Assembly (NCBI GenBank): GCA_028819845.1
Contig: JAPPKS010000016.1
Span: 34,100 to 98,099, forward strand
DNA length: 64,000 bases
Origin: Candidatus Poribacteria bacterium
Lineage (GTDB): Bacteria > Poribacteria > WGA-4E > PCPOR2b
Direction: 5' to 3'
Translations under genes and position numbers: made by a program
The notes under the pieces: model-generated
What the model was told of the DNA's origin: nothing
Database searches by the model: none
The model's input: only the letters and a program-made list of their open reading frames with translations
Part shown: positions 1 through 7,779 of the stretch, piece after piece
How the letters are laid out: each line of letters opens with the position of its first letter
Numbering within the stretch: the first letter of the stretch is position 1

Positions 1-1498
1 GTTTCGTTCCATCGGGCGAAAACGCGACAGTGTTGATTGAACTCTTATGCCCCCGCAATCTGGCGGCGCTCTGCCCTGTTTTGACATCCCACACGTTGAT
101 GGTTCTATCTTTTGACCCTGCGGCAAGCAGCGTTCCGTCTTGCGAGTACGCGACCGCGGTCACTAAGTCAGAGTGCCCTTGTAGGGTATAAATATTTTTC
201 CCCGTATCTACGTCCCAGATTTTAACTGTATGCTCGGCATTCCTTGCATCTACTGAACCCGCGGCGAGTGTTGCGCCGTCTGGCGAATACGCAAAGGAGG
301 CGGCAAAATTCGGAGGTCCTGCCAGCGTGGCGATATGCCGTCCGGCGGCAACCGCCCACACGTGGACGCCGCTTATCGAATTTGACGCGAGCGCCGACCC
401 GTCAGGGGCGAACGCAACAGCATTAACCACCCGTGCATGGCCGGGTATGGCGGCGAGTTTTTGCCCGGTCGCCGCATCCCACAGCTTGACACCATCCCAT
501 GACGCAGAGGCAAGTTTCGTCCCGTCAGGCGAAAACGCGACAGAGAAAACGTCCACTGAAATCTCTAGTTTGCCGGTATCGATGTGTTGCCGTGTATAGA
601 GATGCTGCTCCGTCGAAACTTCCAACAGCGTGATACCCTCCGCTGACGCCGCAGCGAGTATTGCGCCGTCGGGTGAGAACACAACACACATTGCGTTGTC
701 GTCATTTGGTTTCACTGTAAATACGGCGGTATTTTGCCCAGAATCTACATCCCACAGTTTGACTGTGCCATCGGATGGCGAGCCTGAAGCTAACAGATGC
801 CCATCAGGCGAAAAGGCGATGGATGAGACCCGTTCTGTACCTTGATTTAGCGTTTTAAGGTGTTTTCCGGTTTCGATATCGTATATCTTTACAACCGCCG
901 CGCGTTTCCCATTAACGGCGCTCATGTCTGTTCCCGCTAACATCACACCATCGGGTGAAAACTCGACCTTGTACAACCCCTTATCTTGGATGATGTCGAG
1001 TTGTTGTCCTGTCCTCACATCCCACAATTTATCCGCCCACGCAAGTTTTACCCCGTCAGGCGAGAACGCCGGCGAATTGATTGAACTTCTCTCTACATGG
1101 AATGCAGCAATATTCTGTCCGCTTTCGACATCCCAAAGTTTTAGCGTTCCGGGCAATCGGGAACCAGGCCCTGAAGCCAGTTTAGTGCCGTCGGGCGAGA
1201 ACGCCACGGTGGACACCTTTTCGCTGTGCCCGGCTAGCAGCGCAATTTCACTAAGCGTCTCGGCATCGTAAAGCCAAATGCCGATGCTGGTTGCTACTGC
1301 GAAGCGGCTTCCATCGGGCGAAAACGCGATACTTCTGTCGCTGAAACTCACCCCGCCTTTCCCCAAGCGGGCAACCGCTCCGTCGGGTAAATTCACCTGT
1401 GAATAATTTTGAATTTGCGCGTCAGCAACCGGGGCAAACGTAGACAAGGTCAGGATGCTCAATAGGATAAGTGTGAAATGAAATGCTTGGGTTTTCAT
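1..1498 (-). CDS. Secreted WD40 beta-propeller repeat protein (C-terminal part outside window)
   Basis: The reading frame is open from an ATG at 1498 to the left edge of the window, so about 499 residues are visible and the C-terminus is missing. The N-terminus is a signal peptide (MKTQAF, hydrophobic stretch, cleavage near ADAQ). The rest is a series of WD40 blades spaced roughly 43-45 residues apart. Each carries the signature F/Y-S-P-D-G, and many also carry a K-L-W-D-V-type end; I count about eleven FSPDG-like motifs (one degenerate, YSQDG). WD40 propellers are protein-interaction scaffolds. A secreted all-WD40 protein in a bacterium fits the eukaryote-like protein repertoire of host-associated lineages. 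An AAGGGA ribosome site lies 5 bp before the start. Partners and function cannot be told from the sequence. The blades are similar at DNA level, so recombination between them is likely. Confidence 0.88.
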   Translation of the reverse strand, partial: MKTQAFHFTLILLSILTLSTFAPVADAQIQNYSQVNLPDGAVARLGKGGVSFSDRSIAFSPDGSRFAVATSIGIWLYDAETLSEIALLAGHSEKVSTVAFSPDGTKLASGPGSRLPGTLKLWDVESGQNIAAFHVERSSINSPAFSPDGVKLAWADKLWDVRTGQQLDIIQDKGLYKVEFSPDGVMLAGTDMSAVNGKRAAVVKIYDIETGKHLKTLNQGTERVSSIAFSPDGHLLASGSPSDGTVKLWDVDSGQNTAVFTVKPNDDNAMCVVFSPDGAILAAASAEGITLLEVSTEQHLYTRQHIDTGKLEISVDVFSVAFSPDGTKLASASWDGVKLWDAATGQKLAAIPGHARVVNAVAFAPDGSALASNSISGVHVWAVAAGRHIATLAGPPNFAASFAYSPDGATLAAGSVDARNAEHTVKIWDVDTGKNIYTLQGHSDLVTAVAYSQDGTLLAAGSKDRTINVWDVKTGQSAARLRGHKSSINTVAFSPDGTK

Positions 1499-1547
1499 GG
1501 GAATCCCTTAAAATTGTGAGACGAACCGAGTTCGCTGCATTCTCTTT

Positions 1548-1577
1548 AACATACGCGCCTTTACGCTTAGTTGTCAA
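1548..1577 (-). promoter_or_regulatory. Sigma-70-type promoter of the WD40 gene
   Basis: On the minus strand TTGACA (1577-1572) is followed after 18 bp by TATGTT (1553-1548). It lies about 50 bp upstream of the WD40 start codon. The -35 box is perfect and the -10 box matches 4 of 6 positions. Confidence 0.55.
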
Positions 1578-1583
1578 CTGAAA

Positions 1584-1604
1584 TTATCCCCAAAAACTAG
1601 ACAG
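1584..1604. mobile_element. Relic of an IS3-like element terminus
   Basis: The 21-bp sequence TTATCCCC, AAAAACTAGACAGT matches the terminus at 9183-9204 with one change (a C is missing) and pairs imperfectly with the opposite termini at 4228-4249 and 8162-8183. No transposase sequence adjoins it, so it is a solo end left after deletion. It lies just upstream of the WD40 promoter. Confidence 0.55.
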
Positions 1605-1710
1605 TTTTTGTAGGTTGGGTATGCTACATCTTAACATAATTTCTGACGTTTTTTGACCGCGAAACACATGTAGCAAAAATAATTTCCTCTTCATTACCAC
1701 TTAACCCAAC

Positions 1711-2204
1711 CTACAAAAACCTTTTTGCCTCTCGCGCCTCGCGGGATGGCGTTGAAGAATTCGTCGTGTTGCTTGCGGTGGGATCCGCAATTGACTTCAT
1801 GACCGTGACGGTTTCCAAAAGTGTCCCCATGAATGCGATTACGTCCTTGGGGGCACTCACATCCACCGGTGAAATATTGATTGATTTCAGTATCTTGGAT
1901 TGCTTCAGAAACACGTCAAACACTAGCTCGGCGGCGTGTCCGGCGCCGGCTTCAATGAGTTGGTCTCGGTGTGTCCTAAAGTGCCCTTTTGTGTCCTCAA
2001 ACCGGAGTTTCCATTTTTTGAACACTTTACATGGTACGGATTGCACGTCCGGATTGCGTCTTTTATTTGATACCTCGGCGCAACATTCCAGTGCGGATGG
2101 GTTGAAAGCGGATAGTCGATGACGCGGGTGGTGGAGTAGCCGATTGCGTATAAATCGACAACGTCCGTGCGTTCTTCGTCGGTCAGTTTAATTTTTGCTG
2201 CCAT
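1711..2204 (-). pseudogene. Hypothetical protein split by a frameshift at an A6 run
   Basis: An ATG at 2204, preceded by GAAGGAAGGCAAC, opens a frame beginning MAAKIKLTDEERTDVV. It reads about 50 sensible residues and then becomes nonsense near a run of six A (frame text CSKNGN). The overlapping frame (GTG at 2046, through FKKWKLRFED and on to 1711) continues with a helical, well-composed sequence, so one roughly 160-residue protein appears to be broken by a one-base slip. The N-terminal part resembles a small helix-turn-helix (DEERTDVVDLYAIGYST). I do not recognise the family. It could be a decayed gene, a programmed slip at A6 or an assembly error. The terminator at 2294-2332 isolates it from upstream transcription, so it would need its own promoter. 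Confidence 0.45.
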
Positions 2205-2237
2205 GTTGCCTTCCTTCAGATTCGGCGGCACGATTGA

Positions 2238-2266
2238 GAATCGAGGCTAGGAAGCCACTCCCACAA
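2238..2266. repeat. Short dispersed repeat (GAGGCTAGGAAGCC type)
   Basis: The 29-bp stretch around AATCGAGGCTAGGAAGCC is repeated almost identically at 17547-17575, also in non-coding DNA. A related version with CGGCTAGAAGCCG lies at about 4854-4872. The core is a small palindrome (GGCT..AGCC), as in REP-like intergenic repeats. Confidence 0.6.
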
Positions 2267-2293
2267 TCTAGTGTGTAAATTTTTAGTGGGATT

Positions 2294-2332
2294 AAAAAAA
2301 GGCGAGGGTGGACGCCATACAGCGCCCTCGCC
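2294..2332 (-). terminator. Intrinsic terminator of the candidate small RNA
   Basis: On the minus strand an 8-bp stem GGCGAGGG/CCCTCGCC (arms 2325-2332 and 2301-2308, 16-nt loop) is followed directly by seven T residues (2300-2294). Confidence 0.8.
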
Positions 2333-2516
2333 TCGCCGTAACATATTTTTTAATTTAAATTTCTGGTGAAATAATAATCAGTGGAAAGTAACAAGCGGAG
2401 AAAACAAGTTTTTAATTTACTATTGCTTCTCCGGGTAGTCGCAGACTTTACCCGCCACTGACCGCTAGTTTATGTCTTACATGAGTACCTTTCGTTAATT
2501 CGGAATTTTCAATTCC
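2294..2516 (-). ncRNA. Candidate structured small RNA, about 220 nt
   Basis: A perfect consensus promoter (2522-2551) and a strong terminator with a U7 tail (2294-2332) bracket this segment, and no convincing reading frame lies between. The predicted transcript starts near 2516 with a small hairpin (GGAATT, loop GAA, AATTCC). In the middle, TCAGTGG near 2460 can pair with CCACTGA near 2380. That stem encloses a hairpin CGGGT..AGTC, loop TGC, GACT..ACCCG (about 2455-2433) and a second one GAGAA..TTCTC (about 2432-2396), which makes a three-way junction. It does not resemble tmRNA, RNase P RNA, SRP RNA or any riboswitch I know. 6S RNA is unlikely because the two ends do not pair. It ends about 90 bp upstream of the frameshifted gene, so it could also be a leader with premature termination. 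Confidence 0.55.
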
Positions 2517-2521
2517 ATTAG

Positions 2522-2551
2522 ATTATACAAATGCAACGTGCAGGGTGTCAA
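2522..2551 (-). promoter_or_regulatory. Perfect-consensus sigma-70 promoter of the candidate small RNA
   Basis: TTGACA (2551-2546) and TATAAT (2527-2522) are separated by 18 bp on the minus strand. Both hexamers are perfect, and transcription would start near 2516. Confidence 0.75.
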
Positions 2552-2961
2552 GAGAAAAAGCAGTGGCTAGTGGTGATAGGCGAGTGGTCAGTGGCTAGTG
2601 GAGAGTGGAGAGTGCAGAGGGCTGAAGTGTGATTTGTGTGGTTGAGGGTTGGGCTGCGATTGTGGGAGAAAATAAGGCAATTCGGGGAGGGCTCTTTTAG
2701 GGCGCTTTTAGGGAGATGTCGGTAGGAGGGAATTCCGATTCGCGACGATGCGTGTATGACCCCCTCTAGCTCCCCCTTGGTAAAGGAGGAGAATTTTTGT
2801 TGTTATCCCCTTGGTAAGGGGGAGGATAAACCTAACAAACAATGTCGCGATTCGGAGATTGCTGCTACAGGGGTTTGCCGTTAGGCGGGAATTCCGATTC
2901 CATGCGATGCGTTCCTCCGCTAGACTCAACCTACAAAAACTGGCCGCTGTCTAAAGCCGTT
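2552..2961. other. Non-coding stretch with dispersed repeats
   Basis: No credible gene is seen. The segment holds irregular AGTGG(C/T)(C/T) heptamer-like tracts (about 2560-2620) and a CCCCTTGGTAAGGGGG inverted repeat near 2808-2823. It also has a GCGATTCGGAGATTGCTGCTAC unit near 2845-2870, related to units at 4072, 10256 and 12852, and a CAACCTACAAAAAC unit near 2927. These are members of repeat families scattered through the left 17 kb. Confidence 0.6.
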
Positions 2962-3765
2962 TTATTTCCACGTCCCCACCGCGCCCTTGCCTTGTCCATC
3001 AATATAGAGTCGCGCTGCTCCCTCTGAAAAATGCCCTAATTTCCACAGCCCCACTATCTCTATTCCCGGGATGTTCTCTAGCCAGGATTGAAGTTTGTTT
3101 CTGTCACGCGGCGCGAGTGGCAGGTGTTCTGGGTGTGTTGCTTTGCCAAGCGCAACTACAACTCCGCCATTGTGATCGGTACAAAGTGACGCTAATTTCC
3201 CGTCCTCGCCCATGACAATGACAGCCCCGCCGTATGGATCGTGCGATAACTCCACCTCACCAATAAGCCCATTATCGTCGTAGGAATAGACTTGTAAAAC
3301 ACCACTGCTTGAGGCGTTCGAGAGTTGTATACCTATTTTCTCGTCACTAAAAGTACGGAGATACGCGGCGCTGCCGAGTAAGCCGAGCGTCAACATTCTT
3401 CCAAGAAACCCGGGGTTTCCTTGGGGCTCGCCGAATTGCATTTTCCCACCAACGCCAGTGAAATGGAGCGACGCGTAATAGCCTTTCGAGTCCTGGAGGT
3501 AGAGGCCCCCACTGTTATGGTTGCTATTGATTGACACATACTCATCACCGTCCTCGCCATAGACGCCGATATCCCCGCTGTTTTCATTGGTTTTGAGAAC
3601 CACCCGCGCCACCCCGTTCGCATCAACCACTTCTAACTTAGAACACTGAAGCGTGTCAAACTTGTCTCTTTGCGCAGTTACGGGTGAAACCAATAACGCT
3701 GTCAGTAAACTCCCTATGACTCCGCCAACAATACCGCTTATAACCAGATAGTGTTTCGTGTACAT
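2962..3765 (-). CDS. Paralogous surface protein with N-terminal membrane anchor
   Basis: 267 residues. The start has AAGGAGGAA eight bases before ATG. Residues 1-32 (TKHYLVISGIVGGVIGSLLTA..PVTAQ) are a glycine-rich hydrophobic helix ending in an AQ-type signal cleavage site. They are almost identical to the N-termini of the genes at 5463-6266 and 9841-9973. Then comes DKFDTLQCSKLEVVDANG, the entry to a repetitive beta-strand region with G-G and D-x-x-G turns (VYGEDGDE, VIVMGEDGKLA, DHNGGVVVALGK). This pattern suggests an extracytoplasmic beta-solenoid. The last 60 residues form a distinct cap (WLENIPGIEIVGLWKLGHF). The function is unknown. The gene is monocistronic with its own strong promoter (3908-3936), and its upstream region is duplicated near 10 kb. 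Confidence 0.8.
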   Translation of the reverse strand: MYTKHYLVISGIVGGVIGSLLTALLVSPVTAQRDKFDTLQCSKLEVVDANGVARVVLKTNENSGDIGVYGEDGDEYVSINSNHNSGGLYLQDSKGYYASLHFTGVGGKMQFGEPQGNPGFLGRMLTLGLLGSAAYLRTFSDEKIGIQLSNASSSGVLQVYSYDDNGLIGEVELSHDPYGGAVIVMGEDGKLASLCTDHNGGVVVALGKATHPEHLPLAPRDRNKLQSWLENIPGIEIVGLWKLGHFSEGAARLYIDGQGKGAVGTWK

Positions 3766-3907
3766 TTTAAATTCCTCCTTAGTTTTGAAGCAGCGACCAG
3801 AAGCTAGTCGCCAGTGGTCAGTAATTGCCGCTCACAACCCTTGTAGGTAGGGTTTCACATTGTAAAACTCAACGCAAACATAAATGCTATACATATATTG
3901 ACTTAAT

Positions 3908-3936
3908 ATATTAGAGGATAAATCGATTCATGTCAA
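3908..3936 (-). promoter_or_regulatory. Promoter of the 2962-3765 gene, conserved in the paralogous copy
   Basis: On the minus strand TTGACA (3936-3931), 17 bp and TAATAT (3913-3908) leave a leader of about 135 nt before the start codon. The same arrangement is found at 10108-10136 upstream of the truncated paralogue, and the leaders are recognisably similar throughout. The rest of the gap up to 4227 shows no gene, only a repeat unit around 4065-4090. Confidence 0.7.
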
Positions 3937-4227
3937 CCTCAAATTTAAAAATTGGGGAAGTGAAACAGTGACCGTGGGGAAAAAGATGTAGAGGGTGATG
4001 CATGACGAGGAGAGAGATGAACTTTTGAAGGATGGGTTTTACTTTCGGCCGAATATCTGTGGCGATTCGGAGATCGCTCCTACTGGAGGTGGGATTCTAG
4101 ATTAACGGAGGTTCGTTCCACTACAGGCACTGTCTGCACTGTGATTTGTGTGATTTAATGATGGGCTATGATTATGAGAGCACATAATCATTCGGTATTT
4201 GCAGGGGAGGGGATTGGCAGTTTTTAC

Positions 4228-4759
4228 TTACCCCCAATGTTTAGACAGTTATGCCAGTCTATTAAGGTGTAATTGTAGACAATCCGGCTATGCTTCAACA
4301 CCTAGGATTTTTGAAAATACACCTCGTGAGGTGTTTTCGTATTGAGCGACGTATGAAGCCGCTCAATGAAAATGTTGTCAAACACGCTGCCTGCATCAGT
4401 CCAACTGATGCGAATGTTAACCGATTCGTAAAGGCATCTGACGTGAACTGCGCGCCCTGGTCGCTATTGAATATCAGAGGCCGAGAACAACTCAATGCCC
4501 GTTCCAGTGCCGATAGACAAAAGTAAACGTCTAGTGTATTTGACAATTCCCATGATAACACATATCGAGAGTACCAATCCATAATCGCCACTAGATACAC
4601 AAAGCCGGTGGTCAAGCGGATATAGGTGATATTAGTTGCCCACACCTGGTCCGGTCGAGTGATAATTGAATCCTTCAGTAAATAAGCATACTTTTTCGAC
4701 GGTCTACCGTGCTTGGAGAGATTCTGGCCGTTTCCACAATACTTGGTCAAATCACTCAT
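4228..4759 (-). mobile_element. Truncated IS3-like insertion sequence, right end plus transposase relic
   Basis: The terminus TTACCCCCAATGTTTAGACAGT (4228-4249) is followed inward by the 3' part of an IS3-family orfB on the minus strand. The opposite end and orfA are missing, so the copy is a 5'-deleted relic. The same terminus recurs at 8162-8183, and the matching left terminus with TTACCCCCAAAAACTAGACAGT is at 9183-9204. Confidence 0.75.
4295..4759 (-). pseudogene. IS3-family transposase OrfB fragment (rve/DDE domain), inactivated
   Basis: The readable frame contains the integrase-core signature of IS3 OrfB: PDQVWATNITYI, then YLVAIMDWYSRYVLSWELS, then FNSDQGAQFTS. The first catalytic Asp, normally in WATDITYI, is Asn here. 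After TNRL the frame is lost. The correct continuation (ISWTDAGSVFDNIFIERLHTSLNT, which holds the catalytic Glu) is in another frame ending at a stop at 4302-4304, and the usual segment after IERL is shortened. The N-terminal half of OrfB is also absent. With a substituted Asp, a frameshift and deletions, the protein cannot be active. Confidence 0.85.
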
Positions 4760-4808
4760 GAAATTGCAATGCAGAACAAATTACTTAACAAGTAACCATT
4801 AACCAACA

Positions 4809-4840
4809 CGCCTCGGCTTGGACATCGAGGCGCTTTTTAT
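4809..4840 (+). terminator. Intrinsic terminator on the plus strand
   Basis: A 7-bp stem CGCCTCG/CGAGGCG (4809-4815 and 4826-4832) is followed by CTTTTTAT. No intact plus-strand gene lies upstream. It may have belonged to a gene destroyed by the IS insertion to its left, or it may insulate the lipoprotein gene at 4906. Confidence 0.55.
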
Positions 4841-4905
4841 ATGCTCAAGATGCGCGGCTAGAAGCCGCGCCTACACTGGCAACTCTTACATTATAGGAGT
4901 TTCAC

Positions 4906-5232
4906 ATGTTCCAATCAAAGGCGAATCAACGCGTAGCATTGATAATTGTATGCCTGCTAATATCCAGCTGTTCCTACAACAAAACCATTAACCTTAACAT
5001 AGAACCAACAACCAATATTGCAAATCCAATAAAATTCATAGCTGATCTCTTTATAACACATGAAATTAAGTCCTTATCCCTTACAGATAGGGCAGCTCCA
5101 CTTGCCAAATACACATACCACGTGGGGCCAGCCCTAGAATCAATTATAACCAAAGCCGTAAATCGGGTATTTGAACATGTCGAAGTAATAGAAACATATC
5201 CGGCTTCCCAAATGATTAATGATAGGAAATGA
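4906..5232 (+). CDS. Small lipoprotein, probably truncated by a frameshift
   Basis: 108 residues with a typical lipoprotein signal (basic N-terminus, hydrophobic VALIIVCLLISSC, cleavage before the Cys near residue 22). The mature part has YTYHVGPALESIITKAVNRVFEHVEVIE. That pattern resembles the YHVG..L.....a....F..V motif of small outer-membrane-associated lipoproteins (YajG or ABC-auxiliary type), but the match is weak. The frame stops at 5230-5232. In the next frame, downstream text (NEIGATYESDTAYSDAERK, to a stop near 5287) reads as a plausible continuation, so a one-base frameshift may have shortened it. The start ATG follows ATAGGAG with 7 bp spacing. No partner gene is apparent. Confidence 0.6.
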   Translation: MFQSKANQRVALIIVCLLISSCSYNKTINLNIEPTTNIANPIKFIADLFITHEIKSLSLTDRAAPLAKYTYHVGPALESIITKAVNRVFEHVEVIETYPASQMINDRK

Positions 5233-5295
5233 GATTGGCGCAACTTACGAAAGCGACACCGCATACAGTGATGCCGAAAGAAAATGAAAATCAGG

Positions 5296-5325
5296 TGGAC
5301 AGACTAAACATTTGTATAGTATAAT
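5296..5325 (+). promoter_or_regulatory. Promoter of the 5463-7155 gene pair
   Basis: TGGACA (5296-5301), 18 bp and a perfect TATAAT (5320-5325) point towards the gene that starts at 5463. The leader is about 130 nt, similar to those of its paralogues. Confidence 0.6.
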
Positions 5326-5462
5326 TTTCCGTGGACGGATAAAACTAACTTTCTAATTTCGCAGGGAGATTTCAAACAGCGCCAACGGCGGCGGCGAGAC
5401 AATGTCAAAACAAGCGGGTCGCCGGGCTTTAGCGGATGTTTTTCCACAAAGGAGGATTTGCA

Positions 5463-6266
5463 GTGAATTCAAAACACTATTTGGTTATGAGCGGGATTGT
5501 TGGCGGGGTCATCGGGAGTTTGTTGACGGCGTTGTTGGTTTCGCCAGTAACGGCGCAGCGGGATAAGTTTGGGGAGATTGAGTGTACGGGGTTGCGTGTT
5601 GTGGATGATGCGGGTAATGCAAGAATTATACTTACTACCGATTACCGGGACGCCGCTCGGAGACCTTATTATGATTATGATGAGGTAAATGTACTAATCA
5701 CAGCCACCGGGAGGGGATCTTTGCATGTGTCTGGCGAAGAAGGCAAAAACGGTTCAGTGTCCATCTTTTCGGGCAGCAGAAGCGGTTCGATTCATGTGTA
5801 TGACGACAGTGGCGAATCTATGGTGTCGCTAGGCGGACGGTCGATGGCTTTAGCACGGTTGCTAGCAAAACAACTAGAAAAACAAGGGGAAGCAGTGCCC
5901 CCTGACTATAGAGAACTAAAGGGCTACGTTGAGGTTTATTCAAAAGGCAATGCCAATGGGACATTCCAAGCCTTTCCACACGGTGCTTCGGTGTATCTGC
6001 GGTACAATGGCAAGGATGCTTACGAGGTAGGTGGCGGCGGTGCTAATTTGTTTGGGGGACAAGATACCGGTGGCATTCTTGAGCTTGATTACGACATTCC
6101 TTTCGAGAAAAACGTACAACTCAGCCAGCTGGATCTCGGCGTCAATGAAAAAGGGGGGTATGTAGGGATAAAAAGCAAAAAAGGCAAGGGACGGGTTGCC
6201 ATCGGCATCAACGAATACGGCAACGGTGAGGTGATTACACGGGATAAACACGGTAATCGGCAGTAG
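5463..6266 (+). CDS. Paralogous surface protein with N-terminal membrane anchor
   Basis: 267 residues from a GTG start. It was chosen because AAAGGAGG lies 7 bp upstream and because it gives the same N-terminus as the 2962-3765 paralogue (SKHYLVMSGIVGGVIGS..PVTAQRDKFGEIECTGLRVVDDAGNARIILTT). After the anchor come short beta-type repeats rich in Gly, Ser and Asp (SLHVSGEEG, GSVSIFSG, GSIHVYDDSG). A charged helical insert (LAKQLEKQGEAVPPDYRELKG) follows, then more strands and a terminal VAIGINEYGNGEVITRDKHG. This looks like an extracytoplasmic beta-solenoid-like protein of unknown function. It shares its length (267) with the minus-strand paralogue, although the bodies have diverged strongly. 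The next gene follows after 34 bp on the same strand, so they are probably cotranscribed. Confidence 0.8.
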   Translation: MNSKHYLVMSGIVGGVIGSLLTALLVSPVTAQRDKFGEIECTGLRVVDDAGNARIILTTDYRDAARRPYYDYDEVNVLITATGRGSLHVSGEEGKNGSVSIFSGSRSGSIHVYDDSGESMVSLGGRSMALARLLAKQLEKQGEAVPPDYRELKGYVEVYSKGNANGTFQAFPHGASVYLRYNGKDAYEVGGGGANLFGGQDTGGILELDYDIPFEKNVQLSQLDLGVNEKGGYVGIKSKKGKGRVAIGINEYGNGEVITRDKHGNRQ

Positions 6267-6300
6267 ACAGTGCAAATCGCAAACTCAAGGAGGACATTCG

Positions 6301-7155
6301 ATGAAGTCAACGAGTGAGAAATTGGTAATATTGGTGATTGGATGCATGATTGTAGTCGCTGGGGTGTTGAGCGGGTGTAGCCGGACGATGAACAGTGCAA
6401 AGACATTTAGTTGTGAACGGCTCAATATTGTTGACGGCGAGGGCAACACGGTTGTCACCGTGGGATCCGCAGTCGATGGTGGCGAGGTCATCGTCTTTGA
6501 TAAAGCGGGCACACCCGTCGTTAACCTCGTCGTACTTGAACACGGCGGGAGTGTTTCTGCCTTTAACAAAGAGTTAAGTAGTAGTGCAGAACTTTTTATA
6601 CACGAAGAAGGCGGGGGACGTGTCATTGCCGTCGGCGGAGATATCCCTTCAATGTCGCTTCTGGGTGTCAATGAAAATGGCGGAGTGGTTGAAGTCGTGG
6701 GTAAGGACGGTAAATCAACAGCGGTACTCAGTACCAACGAACATGGCGGGCGTGTCGATGCCTTTGACAAGGACGGGAAATCGCGGGCAGTTCTCGGTGT
6801 CGGTGAGCATGGCGGGGGTGTAAGCGCCTTTGGCACGGACGGGAAATCACGAGCGGATCTCGGTATCGGCAAACACGGCGGGCTTTTCAGCGCATATGGT
6901 GAAAATGGCCATTCGGTGGCGGTTGGCGCCAACGAACTCACAGGGTATGTCGGAATCTTAGGTGAAGATAGGAAAATAAGGGCCGGGCTTGATGCCGATG
7001 AGAACGGGGGACTAGTCAGTGTGTTTAGCACTGACGGCGCGGAACAGATGCAGCTTGGATTCAGCCTAAAACAATTTGGCTACAAAGGTGAATTGTCTTC
7101 GTGGCGGTGGGATCGAAGTAAGTCTGATTGGCTGAAACTTGGCAATTTGCGATGA
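6301..7155 (+). CDS. Lipoprotein built of 22-residue repeats
   Basis: 284 residues. AAGGAGGA sits 6 bp before the ATG. The signal ends in a clear lipobox (V-L-S-G-C near residue 26). Residues of the type ERLNIVDGEGNTVVTV match the post-anchor motif of the neighbouring paralogues. The body is a regular array of about eight 22-residue repeats with the pattern N-E-H-G-G-x-V-x-A-F-D-K-D-G-K-S-x-A-x-L-x-V. Short strands and Gly-Gly or Asp-Gly turns at fixed spacing predict a beta-solenoid or beta-roll. The last 40 residues are a non-repeated cap with several Trp (SSWRWDRSKSDWLKL). It follows the 5463-6266 gene by 34 bp. The likely role is a cell-surface structural or binding protein; no enzymatic motif is visible. 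Confidence 0.8.
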   Translation: MKSTSEKLVILVIGCMIVVAGVLSGCSRTMNSAKTFSCERLNIVDGEGNTVVTVGSAVDGGEVIVFDKAGTPVVNLVVLEHGGSVSAFNKELSSSAELFIHEEGGGRVIAVGGDIPSMSLLGVNENGGVVEVVGKDGKSTAVLSTNEHGGRVDAFDKDGKSRAVLGVGEHGGGVSAFGTDGKSRADLGIGKHGGLFSAYGENGHSVAVGANELTGYVGILGEDRKIRAGLDADENGGLVSVFSTDGAEQMQLGFSLKQFGYKGELSSWRWDRSKSDWLKLGNLR

Positions 7156-7779
7156 GTTGGCAGCGATTCGGCAACGATAGGAAAAGCGTTGGGTTACGCA
7201 GAAGGCTATCGCCTGCCCTATTCGGTCAGTTAATCGCTCAACCCACCTACAAATACATGTGGACAATCTGCTTTCGGAAACTCATGGCGTTACGTCGGGT
7301 TCAGTGTTTATTCGGCAGGCGGAAGGTTATAAGAACGGTGAATCCCATCGCCCGCGATCCTGCGCGCATCGGCGCGTGACTTCTTGGGGATCGAAGGGGC
7401 GTGCCTCTCGCCAGCCCTCTGCGCCGGTGCATGCGAGGTCCGTGACTCAACGATCCGGACCGGCCTCGTCGGCTTGCGGCCAAGCCACCGGGATTGGGGG
7501 CCGAGCGCTCCCCGCGCGCTGCTTTGGGTGGCGCTCGGACAGCGTGTCGGAAGCGTCCGTGGAGTTGCCTCGGAGCAGTGCCCAAGCGAGCGAACTCGGG
7601 TTACGCGCCGCCAACCCCAAGTCAGACCCGGGTTGCCTACCCACACCTTCCAGAGCGAACGGCTTCTCCTAAGCTCGGTAAGCTTCAGCCGTGCCAGCGG
7701 GCACTGGCCCTCAGCGATGTTGACTCGAAAGTTCGACAACCGCCCAATCCAGTCGCGTCCAACAACAGAAGTTCGAATC
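7156..7779. other. Non-coding, GC-rich anomalous segment
   Basis: From about 7330 to 7780 base composition rises sharply above the surroundings (by eye well over 60% GC), giving long open frames in several phases that are a composition effect. None has a ribosome site or recognisable motif. An inverted repeat CCGAGCGC/GCGCTCGG lies near 7500-7540. The segment runs directly into the VOC gene, and both may have arrived together. Between 7190 and 7260 there is a degraded copy of the CTATCGC..CAACCYACCTACAAA repeat family. Confidence 0.5.

Noticed and set aside
244..1271. Several plus-strand open frames over the WD40 gene
   Set aside because: They lie opposite a continuous minus-strand frame with repeating FSPDG motifs and have no ribosome sites; they are reverse-strand shadows.
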